From Pomphorhynchus laevis (taxonomy: Eukaryota > Acanthocephala > Palaeacanthocephala > Echinorhynchida > Pomphorhynchidae), in contig WNNJ02001269.1 in the NCBI GenBank assembly GCA_012934845.2, positions 1-64,000 on the forward strand: DNA of 64,000 nucleotides. The letters are read 5' to 3'. The notes beneath the pieces are model-generated. The model was not told the DNA's origin, ran no database searches, and worked only from the letters and a program-made list of their open reading frames with translations. Position 1 is the stretch's first letter; every line of letters starts with the position of its first letter. Both the position numbers and the translations under genes were made by a program. Below, piece after piece: positions 8,826 through 19,002 of this stretch.

Positions 8826-8938
8826 TAAGCCACACAGTCGGGCAAGTGGCCGGCAATTCGAAACTGATGACTTTTTATTTCATGAATGTTTTCGTGTTGT
8901 ATTTTATTATTTGTGTGTATTTACATTTTTGTTTATCG

Positions 8939-8962
8939 CCGCATGCCGAAAGGCTACTGCGG
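8939..8962 (+). other. LINE 3'-terminal stem-loop
   Basis: An outer stem CCGC/GCGG encloses an inner stem GCC/GGC capped by a GAAA tetraloop of the stable GNRA class. Such 3' hairpins are known to be recognised by the reverse transcriptase in CR1/L2-type LINEs. Confidence 0.65.
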
Positions 8963-8990
8963 AATAATAAATATGCTCAGATAATTATAT

Positions 8991-10060
8991 ATTAGGGTAA
9001 TTCTATAATTATATAATAATATAATAACTATATATTATTAGTGCTACTGGATATCAACGTTCTAAATTTCATTAAAAAATAATTATAAATCAATAATTTA
9101 ATTACTATAAATTGATAATTTAAATTATCATCAAAATAACCTGAAATGACAATTAAACATCCTTTGAAATTTCCAAGCATTTTTCGATGTAGTCAAATAA
9201 TGAAACGGTTTATTGAATCAATAAGCAATTTCATCACTTTATGCCTTATCTTGCGATTAATCATATGGCTTTCTTGGCTACATATATAGTTTAAATAAAT
9301 TAACCAAAATATTTGTCATTAAATGATTTTCAAACATTGATTTTATGTTTTTTAAATCAGTATTTTATAATAATCAATAATAATCAATTTTGATAAATTG
9401 ATTATTTAATTTTTCGATGCATCATTTTATTAAGATATGATTATGTGCTCTGAAGTGAATTCCAATTTTTGCTTTATAGCGAATGTATAAAGCGAACGAG
9501 TAATATAATTTTATGAGTGTTTTATTAATGAAAAATACGGATACAATAGAACCGGCATAATTATGAGATGTTTATTTCACGAAATAATTAAAAAAATAAG
9601 TGCAAAATACAGTGTAGTCCGATATATATTATTATATATATTTTGATATATGTTATATATTATATATAATATATTATTTATATTATTTATTTATATATTT
9701 ATTACGATATTGTAGCACCATATATATTTTGTAATTTGAAAAATAATGTTGTAGCCGGAAATCTGTGTTATGGTTTCATAACAGAAGCTATAAATCAAGT
9801 AATAGTTAACTAATAAGGTAGGAAAAAGCAAAATCACATCTGAAAAAAATACAAAGAAAAAAACTTTACCAAAATCAATACGATTTTTATGTTTTCTTTA
9901 TTCATTTCAGAGATATATTAAGCTAGAATTTCGTAGTACTCCATATAAGTTATATTTTTGAGCACTAAAGTACGAGATAATACCTGAGTATTATTAAGTA
10001 AAACAAATTGGTTAGAACCGGTGATTTTTTTAAAACTATTTTAACACGTACATGATTTAA
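8991..10060. other. AT-rich intergenic DNA
   Basis: Very A/T-rich with TA-rich runs near 9630-9700. No gene, RNA or clear repeat was recognised. Confidence 0.6.
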
Positions 10061-10450
10061 TTACTGCACACTATCTTCGCTCATGTAATCAATGTTGGAC
10101 CACATTTTATCGTCATTTATAGAATCTTCAGCGAACAAAATATCAAATGCATCATCCAAGTTTTGACAGCTTTCTGTTGAATTCGAAATATGGGATATTG
10201 AAGAATACTTGCTACAGTAGTCATCGGTACACAATAAAAGCTTTTCAAAATTATCAACAGTATCTTTATTTGCTGCTAATTCAACGTCTTCGCAAAAATA
10301 AGACAGCATATTTATACCATTGTCCGTATTTTTTGGAGGATATTTAGTCTGACAGTCTATCGAATGAATCCATGTTTTAACAAAATCGTGTTTCTCGATA
10401 GTTTGGCAAATATCATCTACATCGATCATTTGTAGACCAGACGGCTGCAT
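10061..10450 (-). CDS. hypothetical acidic protein or exon
   Basis: A 129-codon open frame whose composition differs from its surroundings. It is acidic and rich in D, E, S, N and C, with no low-complexity runs, and reads MQPSGLQMIDVDDICQTIEK at the start. The frame stays open for about 15 codons above the ATG, so it may be the 3' part of a spliced gene. A possible acceptor lies at CTTTTCGGAG. A plausible exon of similar acidic character lies upstream at 10740-10845 on the same strand, but the simplest splice between them gives a stop, so linkage is unproven. No family was recognised. It does not resemble the LINE proteins in the window. Confidence 0.45.
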   Translation of the reverse strand: MQPSGLQMIDVDDICQTIEKHDFVKTWIHSIDCQTKYPPKNTDNGINMLSYFCEDVELAANKDTVDNFEKLLLCTDDYCSKYSSISHISNSTESCQNLDDAFDILFAEDSINDDKMWSNIDYMSEDSVQ

Positions 10451-10739
10451 CGAACACTCTTCTCCGAAAAGGTTGTTATTGTAATCGGTTTTTTTTAATT
10501 ACACAAGTCATTAAAGCCACAATCATTTAAGATGGGATCCAAATTAGATAAAATACTTAAAAAATTGTACTAATATTTATTCAGTTACAAGCTCTTTAGA
10601 TAGTATTTCCGTCTATGTCATGAATTTTATAGTTTTTAGACACAGAAGAATCCAACAAAGAATTCAATATTTTAATTTTTCAAAAATGTCAAAATATATA
10701 AAAACATTATTCTAATATTATCGAACGTTTTTTTCTTAC

Positions 10740-10845
10740 ATCGAACTAATATATATCCGACTTTAAAGTCAGTTGACATTTCTGAGATACGATCTGAATA
10801 TGCATCAAAATCATCTTCTTGGTTAAGTATTTCAGACTGGGCGTT
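10740..10845 (-). CDS. putative internal exon, unknown acidic protein
   Basis: The minus strand shows a good acceptor (CTCTTTTCAG), then 35 open codons encoding NAQSEILNQEDDFDAYSDR, then ISEMSTDFKVGYILVR, and a good donor (GTAAGAAA). The coding look and the paired splice sites support a real exon ending in phase 1. The partner exons are uncertain. The upstream intron contains a copy of the 130-bp dispersed repeat. Confidence 0.55.
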
Positions 10846-10901
10846 CTGAAAAGAGACTATGTGATAGTCAATATATAAAAATTGACTAATCTATAATATA
10901 A

Positions 10902-11032
10902 GTTGTATCAGACTAAGGATTAGAGGTCATCAGGAGGAATTGCTATGTTATCAGTTTCGACGCCTATTCATTAATCCAATATAACAACATAATCAAATAT
11001 ATGCTAATAACATATTTCCTCTGATGAAATTT
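10902..11032 (+). repeat. 130-bp dispersed repeat, copy 2
   Basis: Starts TTGTATCAGACTAAGGATTA and contains GAGGTCATCAGGAGGA, ending TTCCTCTGATGAAATTT. The middle is more AT-rich than in copy 1 because several C/G positions have become T/A, as expected from decay of methylated cytosines or simple age. Confidence 0.75.
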
Positions 11033-11373
11033 GTTTACCTAATATTTTATTTTTATATACTTATTAAAGTATATTGTTTATTATCCATAAAAAGTTTCCG
11101 CTTAAGATTTTAATTTTATTTTTAATATTATGTACTTATTGTATTATTACATTATTATAAATTTTATATTTTAATTATATTTTTATTGCGAAATAATTAT
11201 GTATTACGTATAATTATGTATCACGTATATATTGTATATAATATATACAATAATAATATATTGTATATTTATATAGTGTACGTTATATTATTGTATAATA
11301 TATTGCTTTTATATTTAAATATTTATTTATATTATATATTTATAATATAATATATAATAAAAATATTTTATAA

Positions 11374-11736
11374 TTAACGCTTCATGTTATTCGACATAAG
11401 TTTAGAACTGGGACGTGTATTTCTAAATGACGAGTATAATACAAAAACACCGATTTTGATATCAGCTTCAATGCTAAGTTGTGAAATATTATCTGTAATA
11501 CGGACAATTGGGTTAAGGACAATACGGTCATTAACAATTGGGTCAACATATTTGTTGTCATTCGATATTTGAGTATTAATAATCTTCAGTGATCTTTCCA
11601 CGTATTCACAGAGATCTAAGACAGTTCTTGAACCAGAAATAATTAAACACTGCTTTTTAAACATATGGTTATCACTGTTCATTACAATACGTTGTATGGA
11701 CGATGCAATTGACGATGATATATTGTTAGCGCTCAT
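11374..11736 (-). CDS. hypothetical 120-residue protein
   Basis: A complete ATG-to-stop frame with an in-frame stop just above the ATG, in DNA that is otherwise very AT-rich. The protein has alternating hydrophobic segments, with CLIISGSRTVLDLCEYVERS at about 29-48 and IEADIKIGVFVLYSSF at about 88-103, and a basic C-terminus. The pattern faintly recalls small alpha/beta RNA-binding folds such as Alba, but this is not a firm match. AATAAA-like signals follow on the minus strand. It could be a single-exon host gene. A short open frame in the other strand is its shadow. Confidence 0.45.
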   Translation of the reverse strand: MSANNISSSIASSIQRIVMNSDNHMFKKQCLIISGSRTVLDLCEYVERSLKIINTQISNDNKYVDPIVNDRIVLNPIVRITDNISQLSIEADIKIGVFVLYSSFRNTRPSSKLMSNNMKR

Positions 11737-11739
11737 ATT

Positions 11740-13480
11740 TAACTAATATCTAGAACGTGCAAAACTACAGTAAGTAGTTTTATAAGTAGCAAATTTCGTT
11801 CTTTTAGATATTTTTCAAATTGAAAGTTCAAATTGAACTTTTAAAGTTGAAATCTTTTTTAACTCGAAAAGGATCTAAACGATCGAAAGCTTGTAAACAA
11901 AATATAATTTATTTTTCCTCGAGTTTATAACAATTCCGATAATATGCATACTTTAGAATAACAAAAAATGTTATAGAATTACAAAAATTTAAATGTCATT
12001 TTATCAAGTAAACTAAAAATGACTTCAAATTGAATCTATAAATGATGATAATTTACAGAGTTATTCAAATACTATGGGAATAAGAAAATTTGAAATTTGA
12101 ATTTCATATTCAGTTTGCGACGCTTCTCCTACCCACACTCTGGTTCTAGCAAAGGATTTTGAATAAAGACTTGGATGCGTATGTATTCAATGAATTATTT
12201 AAAGTTTATTAAAATATCAAATAGTTCAGGTATGTCCAGTACACCTCAGTTTTATTTTTATTCTTAAAATTTTAAGGTATTATATAAATTTCCTCCATTT
12301 ACATACAATATAACATTGATTACGAATATTAATATAATGCAATATAATTAATGTAATGTAAATAATTAATATAATGTATATTACATTATATTATATTACA
12401 TTATAATATAATGTAATATAATTCTCGAATAACAGGTTAATCCTTAAATACATCTAAAATGAAATAGTTTTGAACAGACAAAATCAAAAGTGATAATTTT
12501 AGATTAGAGGGTCACCGGCCGACTCAATGAAGCAGGCGACGTTGCTCCACTGCACCGCTCAAAGCGATCACTAATCGCTTTGAGCAATAACTGTGTCCTG
12601 ATGTTCGGCTTTGCCTCGATTCATCATACAGACAACTATAAACACTACACCAAGACATCGATTACGAACACTTACAATTCTCTACACCATATCGGTTGTA
12701 AATATATTATAATGTAAATAAGTTATATTATAATGTAATTTATATAAGTATATAAATTATGAATATATGCAATGTAAAAATATATAATTTTTAATCCGGC
12801 AATATTTTATTGCTATATTTTAACTATCAATAGCAATCATTTTTATGGTTCAAATGTAATCACAGTGATCACCCGTAAACGACATTTACACTAAATAATA
12901 CACTGGAAATCCAACTTGTTCAGACTTGCACATATCCGAGCTCGCGGTATATACAGGACTCCCTGTTTCAATCTGAGCCAATATGTAAAGCGACCATTTT
13001 CGGCCACCTTGTTATACAACGGAGTGTCCGTATTTTACACAGAATGCTTAAGGATATTTTATTGCGAAGACTCCCGTTTGCTTCATGAATGACTTCTACT
13101 CATTGTACGCCGAAGTATGACGCAGCAATAAGCCAACTGCATCAAAGTTCTATCTACGGCAATGCGTGCTTGGCCTTGAATAGTAATATTTTTTTATTCT
13201 TTTTATTTTTTAAAGAAATTTAGTACAAAAAATTATTGACGTATTTCCTCTGATGAAATTTGATTATTTACCTGATTCAAATGGAAAGAAAGAAATGTAT
13301 TAGTATTACAAAAAAAATGAATTAGTGACAATATAATATTCCATTTAAAATATTACATTTTTTATTCTATTCTAATTTGAGTGTCAAGTTGTAAAAGAGT
13401 TCTAGAGTTCGTCATCGTCGGTCGTAGGCGCATACGATTATTAGTGTATTATTTCTGGGCGATGATATGCTGATCTGCAA
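11740..13480. other. intergenic DNA with decayed, unassigned remnants
   Basis: AT-rich, with TA/ATA runs near 12,340-12,420 and 12,700-12,770. Two more GC-balanced islands (about 12,500-12,670 and 12,900-13,190) look like old element pieces but match nothing recognised. A 12-bp perfect hairpin is at 12557-12585, and a scrap of the 130-bp repeat is near 13,235. Confidence 0.5.
12557..12585. repeat. perfect hairpin, 12-bp stem
   Basis: GCTCAAAGCGAT and ATCGCTTTGAGC, separated by CACTA. One of several short perfect fold-backs in the window. Confidence 0.8.
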
Positions 13481-14966
13481 GCCTCTATATACATGGAAGA
13501 CGACTTCATGAGTGCTATCTAAAGACAACACCGTAGTCTTCCCATGCATTCCGAATAATGTTCATTATGCTTGTCAGATATCTTTTTTGCGAGAGTTTTG
13601 ATAACAGACGTGGCCTGATCCTTCATACCTCCTACTGACGACATTATGAATGGGATAAATGAAGAACGTTGAACAAACTATACTCCTTCTGCGTACTTTG
13701 ACAACTTCCGGCGTTCATGATATGAGTATGGTAAAGCGAGATTGGCGTTTGCGGGAGCAAGTGCGTTGAAAACACATATGTCTATGAAAGAACGTTCCAA
13801 ACGAGAACTAAACAATCCGCTCGCCATAATGTCTAATCTCTCGTGTTGTTCGTCTCTCGTCGTTGTAGAATTTTGAAAAACCATGCTATCTCCAACATGT
13901 TGAAGTATTGGTTCAATACCAACATCGTGGCATACTTCAGTCAGCGTTCGTGCCACAATATCCCCGACTATACTATGCCTAATTGTGCCTATATTATGCC
14001 TAATCCTTTTAAGCATATATGATCACAAGCCGAAATAGGTCTCGTTCACCATCGCGTGTATCGAGTCTTTTGTGCACCTTATCGTAGTGTACAGCTCTGG
14101 CAATCGCAACGGCCTTTTTTGAGTTTCTCTTAGCTAGGTGGTATGCATGCAAGTTTGCCTGTGTCTTGTCGCCGAGATATATATATATGGAACATTCGTT
14201 TCTTATCCTTGACTTTCGATTTCACATCTTCAGTCCAGAGCCACGTATCGCGCTTAATGTATCTTTTACCGGCTTTTGTACGACCAAGTGTCTTATCCAC
14301 TTTGGTATGTACTATATGTGCAGTCTTGCTCCACGTTTCGTCAACTGTGGTTACTTCGGGAAGCCGTATCCTCGAGATTATCTCTGCTTCCCTTTCGCCA
14401 AAATTCCACCATTTGGTTCTTGATGGTCCCGTGCGATTTTCCATCACGTTTTGCTGCGGTGGCTTGATTTTCATGACTGCAATTATTGGGCGGTATTGCG
14501 TTGTTAGTGTCTCGTATGGTAAGGCCTTGATATAAGTTACAGTGGACAAGTTTTTACGCCGCACGAGAATATAATCGATTTGGGTTTTAATATCGTGCTG
14601 TAATATGTTGGGAGCTGCGTGGATCGCTTGATGAACCATGTATTGGTAATAACGAGATCATGCGAGTCAGCAAACTCAATTATTCGTTAAAAATTCTCTA
14701 CAGCTCATTATATAATCATTTTCATTCAAATTTCGTGCGCATAACCACGACGAGGCTTCTTTCTCCTTGACACATTTTATTGCGACCGTGAGTTCGGCAG
14801 ACATACATGGTAATGCACTCAATCTCATTCTCCACATTTCATCTACCTCCATTCTAAGCGTTTTCATAATATTCAACTCTTCTTCCATACACTCCTTTGA
14901 TGTCCGATCCATCAAAAAGGGGTGGCACATTCTTAATGACCGAGAATATTCAAACCGTGTATCCAT
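13480..14966 (-). pseudogene. cysteine-rich RT element, C-terminal relic 1 (interrupted by RTE piece)
   Basis: Two minus-strand pieces belong together in order. 14966-14676 reads TVAIKCVKEKEASSWLCARN, the segment after the RT in this family. 14016-13500 carries the nuclease-like region HNIGTIRHSIVGDIVARTLT, then RLDIMASGLFSSRLERSFID, then a tail SVGGMKDQATSVIKTLAKKI. The D...D pattern in RLDIMA and SFIDICVFN resembles a PD-(D/E)XK nuclease core. Between them lies an unrelated RTE segment (14020-14700). Related sequence is at 15.2-18.0 kb. The element is broken. Confidence 0.7.
14020..14700 (-). mobile_element. RTE-clade LINE fragment (endonuclease end to RT linker)
   Basis: The minus strand reads RIIEFADSHDLVITNTWF, then TQIDYILVRRKN (endonuclease end), SRTKWWNFGEREAEIISRIR, RDTWLWTEDVKSKVKDKKR, and in another frame AVAIARAVHYDKVHKRLDTR. 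This is the order of the region between endonuclease and RT in RTE/BovB-type LINEs. One frameshift is visible near each end and the RT is missing. It interrupts the relic around it, so it inserted later. Confidence 0.8.
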
Positions 14967-15229
14967 ATATAGATCTCGGATAGCTAAATCTCAAAGTCTC
15001 AGAGGCAGACTGTATAATATTCTTGAGCCTTGAAAATTAGATGAGTTACCGAGTAGCTTAGGAATAAACATTTTTGTAATAGTCTCGCAATAGCCTGAAT
15101 AATAATAGTATTATTTTTTTGAAAATATTTATTATCTTCTTTTTTATTAATAATGATTAATAATGTTATATCAATTTGATTTACAATAAAAAAGAAAAAG
15201 ATCATTGTGCAATTTGCATTTCAATGTTT
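14967..15229. other. short spacer between relics
   Basis: A/T-rich with a T/A run near 15,110-15,190. Nothing recognisable. Confidence 0.5.
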
Positions 15230-18010
15230 ACGACCGAATGTACCGGTGCATTGAGTTCGGACCGTGGTGCTCGGAAACATTGTGATATCGACCTTACTAG
15301 AGCAATTCCAATTTTCGTGCGGAACCACGTTATTACACTGGAAAATTACGACCTGTGTTTCTCGCTGATCTTTTTCGCTAGGACACGTAGAGTTGCGTTT
15401 AATGCTCTGCCTGTATTATCCGTCGACGTAAATACAAAGGTCACGTGTAGTTATAGGATCCATAAATTCAAGATTTGCAGGTACTGTGCTTAGCAAAGGT
15501 TTCGTGTTCACAGATTTACTAACTCAAGAAAGTTCTCTGGCAAGAATATCCCTTATTGCATTGTGGAGTATAATAGGAAGGCCGCCGTTTCTACAGGCTA
15601 GTGCTTGACTCATATCCAGCTTTTCCCCACTGGGACAAATACGATTTGTCAGGTCTAAAGGCATTTGGCCATAACGGCTTGCTATGGCATCTTTGAATTG
15701 CTTGGAATATATATTTTGCTTTTCAGTTGATATAGGCAATGCACTTAACTACGATTACGCACCCGATCGTATCGCGTACGAAATTGCGTTGTGAACTGAT
15801 GAATCGAAATTGTCAGTTACGCTATGTAGTCGCACTTTCAAACTATTCATTCGTACGGAAGCGATCTCTAATAATATTGATTTTTGAATATCAAAAAGAG
15901 CTTTTTCTTGCTAACCGATGTCATACGTTGACGCGAATGCTAATGAGTTTTCGTACTCCAGACTCGATGTAATAGTAGGGACCATAATTCCAAGTTCTCC
16001 GAGTATTAAAGGAGATGTAAGTAATACCTTCCAATTATGGTTTAGACTCCAATCTGCGATGATAGTAAGGAACACATCTTTAACTGCGTATCCCAAGTCT
16101 GTAAATCATCCTTCATGACACTTACTAGTTCGTAAAGTAAAGATCCACTTCATTTGGACCGAGTTTATCAGGCCACAGTATGCAACGTGCGGATCGATGC
16201 TGGCAATTACTGCTAATTTTTGTACAAGTGCGGTCCATTTGCCTTCTTTCAACTGATAGACTCTTCTTCAAACTCTGCAGTACTAATTGGAGCACCTAAG
16301 ATCATTGTTGATAGAGGTTTTGATGTCTGGTGAGAGAAGATCATGAATAGTGATCGGGAAATGGGAAACAAGTATACGTTTTTCTGGATTCACGTGATAG
16401 CCAAATTTCGGACCCTCATGAATTAATAGTTTCCATACAGTTTTTAGTTCATCCACATTTCCAACGAAGTTTGCGCCATAGGCATACCATTTTTGAAAAA
16501 TATTTGGACCGAACGACTGATCAATGCTATTAGATGAGAAGATATTGCGAAGCCAGGCATTGCAAAGGGATCTCCTTGCGTAAATCCCTCCCTTGAGTAG
16601 ACGCTACTCCATCTCAAAGAATCAATTGTGCAAGAGTACTATATATATTTTGGGACACGTAATAACGAGGGACATCCGTACTCCATGTTGTACAGTGCTA
16701 CATCTCGATTTAGGGAATTGAACGCGTTAGATGCGTCTATTTCTAGCACACACATGTTACGCCCTGATTTATATCTTGCACGTAGTGAGTGAATGGCGTG
16801 ATCAATTCCTCCTTTCTGTCCCGAAACCAGCTGGAAAATCCCGGCAACATGTTGATTATCCTTCCTCACGATCCCTATTATTGACTTGCTAATTATTCGT
16901 CTTTCGGTGTCACCAATTGCAATCGGCCGAATGCCACAAGTTTTCTTTTGCAAAGCGATTAATCGACAAGTTGTAAAAGCTTATAGCTGAATGGGTTCAA
17001 CTGACTCAGTAGCTAACCTTATCGCCAAGGACGCAAATGACTGGACATTGTTTATCGAGTTGTGTCCAAATTTTGTTAACATGTGCCTCCAACTGAGAGC
17101 GTCTAGGCCCGACGGACCTGTTCCACTTTGAGTTCGCTTACAAGCACGTAAATAATACATTGATCGTCTAATATGAAAAATCGGCTAGTTTGATGATCAG
17201 CTCTTCCTGGTAAGTAATCAGAGTAATGCACTCTGCATTATAGGTGCTGCTTGTGGATGAAGATCAGATAGTGTTTCGCTGGCTGACTGACCTTCCGTTT
17301 ATGCATTCGTCGGGTTATTTTACGCGAGATAGAGTGGCATCTTCCAAAATGGGCATACTTGCTGCCAACCGTCAACGAGTCACTAAACTTTGATATCGCT
17401 TAGTTCATTCCATATCATTTCTATCTTTTCGCAAAGACCTTTCGTTCTGGAGATAGTTTGCCTCACTGAAAAGTTAGCTTATGTACCTGGATTCCCAAAG
17501 TTTAAGTCTGCGTTCTAAGGTTTTACTATCGCAATTACCGAAGTTTGTAATCTCTGCAATATACAGTTGGTAAATATTGTTGCCTTTATTAGTGAATAAT
17601 TAGCGTCCCTTTTGTTGTTTGCAACACACGAGTAGAAAGATGCCAGCATCTTGATAACCATATGACTAGCATTACAAGTTGGTAATATCAATAAGTTGGG
17701 ACGCCATTGTATGACACGCTCATAAACCTCTCTCATAGATAAAACTTCGGAAAGCGGAGATTTGGGTATGTTCATTGCGAATAAAGTAACTGTGAAGTTG
17801 ATGGAAGGGTCATTTGAAACCTAATCAATTTTAGTTAACTGACCGGCAGAATCTGAACATTCGTCGTTAACAGTCGCAGGAATAATTTTATTTGTAGAAT
17901 TCCGACAACCGGAAGCTCGACAAATTGTGCATTTTTCATCATTTTTCGCACATTTGCAACCCTTACAGCGAGCCACATGACCATTACAATTGCAGCAGAG
18001 CTGTGTCGAT
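15230..18010 (-). pseudogene. cysteine-rich RT element, near full-length relic 2
   Basis: Read downward from 18,010, the minus strand shows in order: a cysteine cluster (CCNCNGHVARCKGCKC, then CTIC), a conserved N-domain (VYERVIQWRPNLLILPTC, ORF 17775-17515), RT core (CGIRPIAIGDTERRI, VLEIDASNAFNSLNRDVALY), TQGDP near 16.58 kb, post-RT (GPKFGYHVNPEK near 16.4 kb), the thumb (SPLILGELGIMVP), the segment FKDAIASRYGQMPL with HNAIRDILA, and a tail LAKKISEKH near 15.4 kb. Frames change and stops occur throughout. The YADD-like box reads AYGAN here, so the active site is lost. The family is widespread in invertebrates; I assign it only as an RT element with a C-terminal nuclease-like domain. Confidence 0.75.
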
Positions 18011-18239
18011 GAAGGTTTTCCTCAAACCATGTGTGTATGTTTAGTTTTGCAAGTTGTTAGTTTTTTTAGGATTTCCGCGAGACAAGATTTTCCGCTTGCT
18101 TCGCTCGCGGGATGTTTTAATTTGGTATTATCAAGAAAATGTTTTATTATTTTCAAATATTTTGAAAATAATGAACGAGGTGGAACGAGGGACATTAATT
18201 CTGTTCGTTTTATGGTCAACCGGAGGATTAGGGGATCAG

Positions 18240-18440
18240 GAAATAAAATTACTTAAACACTTGTCTGGTGTCATATCTCGACGAACGAACGCAGAATACG
18301 CAGAAACAATAATTCGGATCAAAAGAAAAATATCCATTGAAATCGCCCGCTCCGCCTCAGCATGTTTGAGAGCCCCGCGCTCACGGAAGAACGGTTCAGT
18401 GCAGTCGGATAGAAATAATTGTCGGCTGCATTTGGAAGAT
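18240..18440 (+). pseudogene. tail fragment of the cysteine-rich RT element, opposite strand
   Basis: The plus strand reads ISIEIARSASACLRAPRSRK, the same C-terminal tail as in relics 1 and 2 (VRSISQCFRAPRS at about 15.25 kb). It is therefore a third copy, inverted relative to relic 2 and reduced to its end. Confidence 0.6.
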
Positions 18441-18444
18441 GGCT

Positions 18445-19002
18445 ATGCAAACGTTTTGTAATTTATAGGGCCATTTGCGAAAACCTAATTAAATAATAGT
18501 ATTAATAGTAATAATAGTAATGAAGAGAAAACCTACTTCATCATCGGGTGACCCTACGTCTTTCGACAACACAATCTTGTGGCTTTGACGTGTCCTTACA
18601 GAGAAGTCAAGAGAGAGTGCATGATCGAAGTTTGAACCCCGTACATAGAATTTGCAATGCACACTCCTCCATCATTCAACCACGGGTGCTAATAGTAATA
18701 AGTACCGCGATGCATCTTCTGAACAGGGAGTCAATTCCTGGAGTTCGGCTACAACCTGATGACATGGCGGGTCTTAGAATTCTCAGAAACTTGCAACATT
18801 ACAAATAAGCGGCCAAGCTACATCAGACTGTCAATGACTAGTGTTTATACCTTACAATGACAAACTTCCACCGTCCTTGACAAAAAAATCAAGGATAATG
18901 CTTATATGTTTAATTTATATGTTATGTTAAATTTTATGTTTATATCGTAAAAATATAAAAGTTACAGAAAAAAATTGTATAGTTTGTGATATTTCAGTAT
19001 CG
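18445..19002. other. spacer with left flanking repeat
   Basis: Mostly featureless. 18901-18960 carries the AT-rich phrase TTTATATGTTATGTTAAATT followed by TTATGTTTATAT, which recurs at about 22,013-22,045. A short open frame at 18548-18808 shows no recognisable protein. Confidence 0.5.

Larger units (their letters stand above)
7620..8990 (+). pseudogene. decayed LINE 3' part with terminal hairpin
   Basis: Pieces of a plus-strand frame look like the C-terminal domain after an RT: FKQLEACK near 8.02 kb, then IKKVLGLSPKIHSTT. Many stops break it. Near 8.36 and 8.66 kb a cysteine-rich CHDRSNYCRCKFC is encoded twice. The 3' end holds a nested stem-loop (8939-8962) followed by AATAATAAATA, as in CR1/L2-type LINE tails. 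The clade is not certain. Confidence 0.55.

Noticed and set aside
14143-14535. Plus-strand ORFs over the RTE fragment
   Set aside because: The opposite strand gives the clear RTE protein. These are antisense shadows.
15176-15493. 105-codon plus-strand ORF
   Set aside because: The minus strand here encodes the conserved tail of the cysteine-rich RT element (LAKKISEKH, SISQCFRAPRS), so the plus ORF is a shadow.
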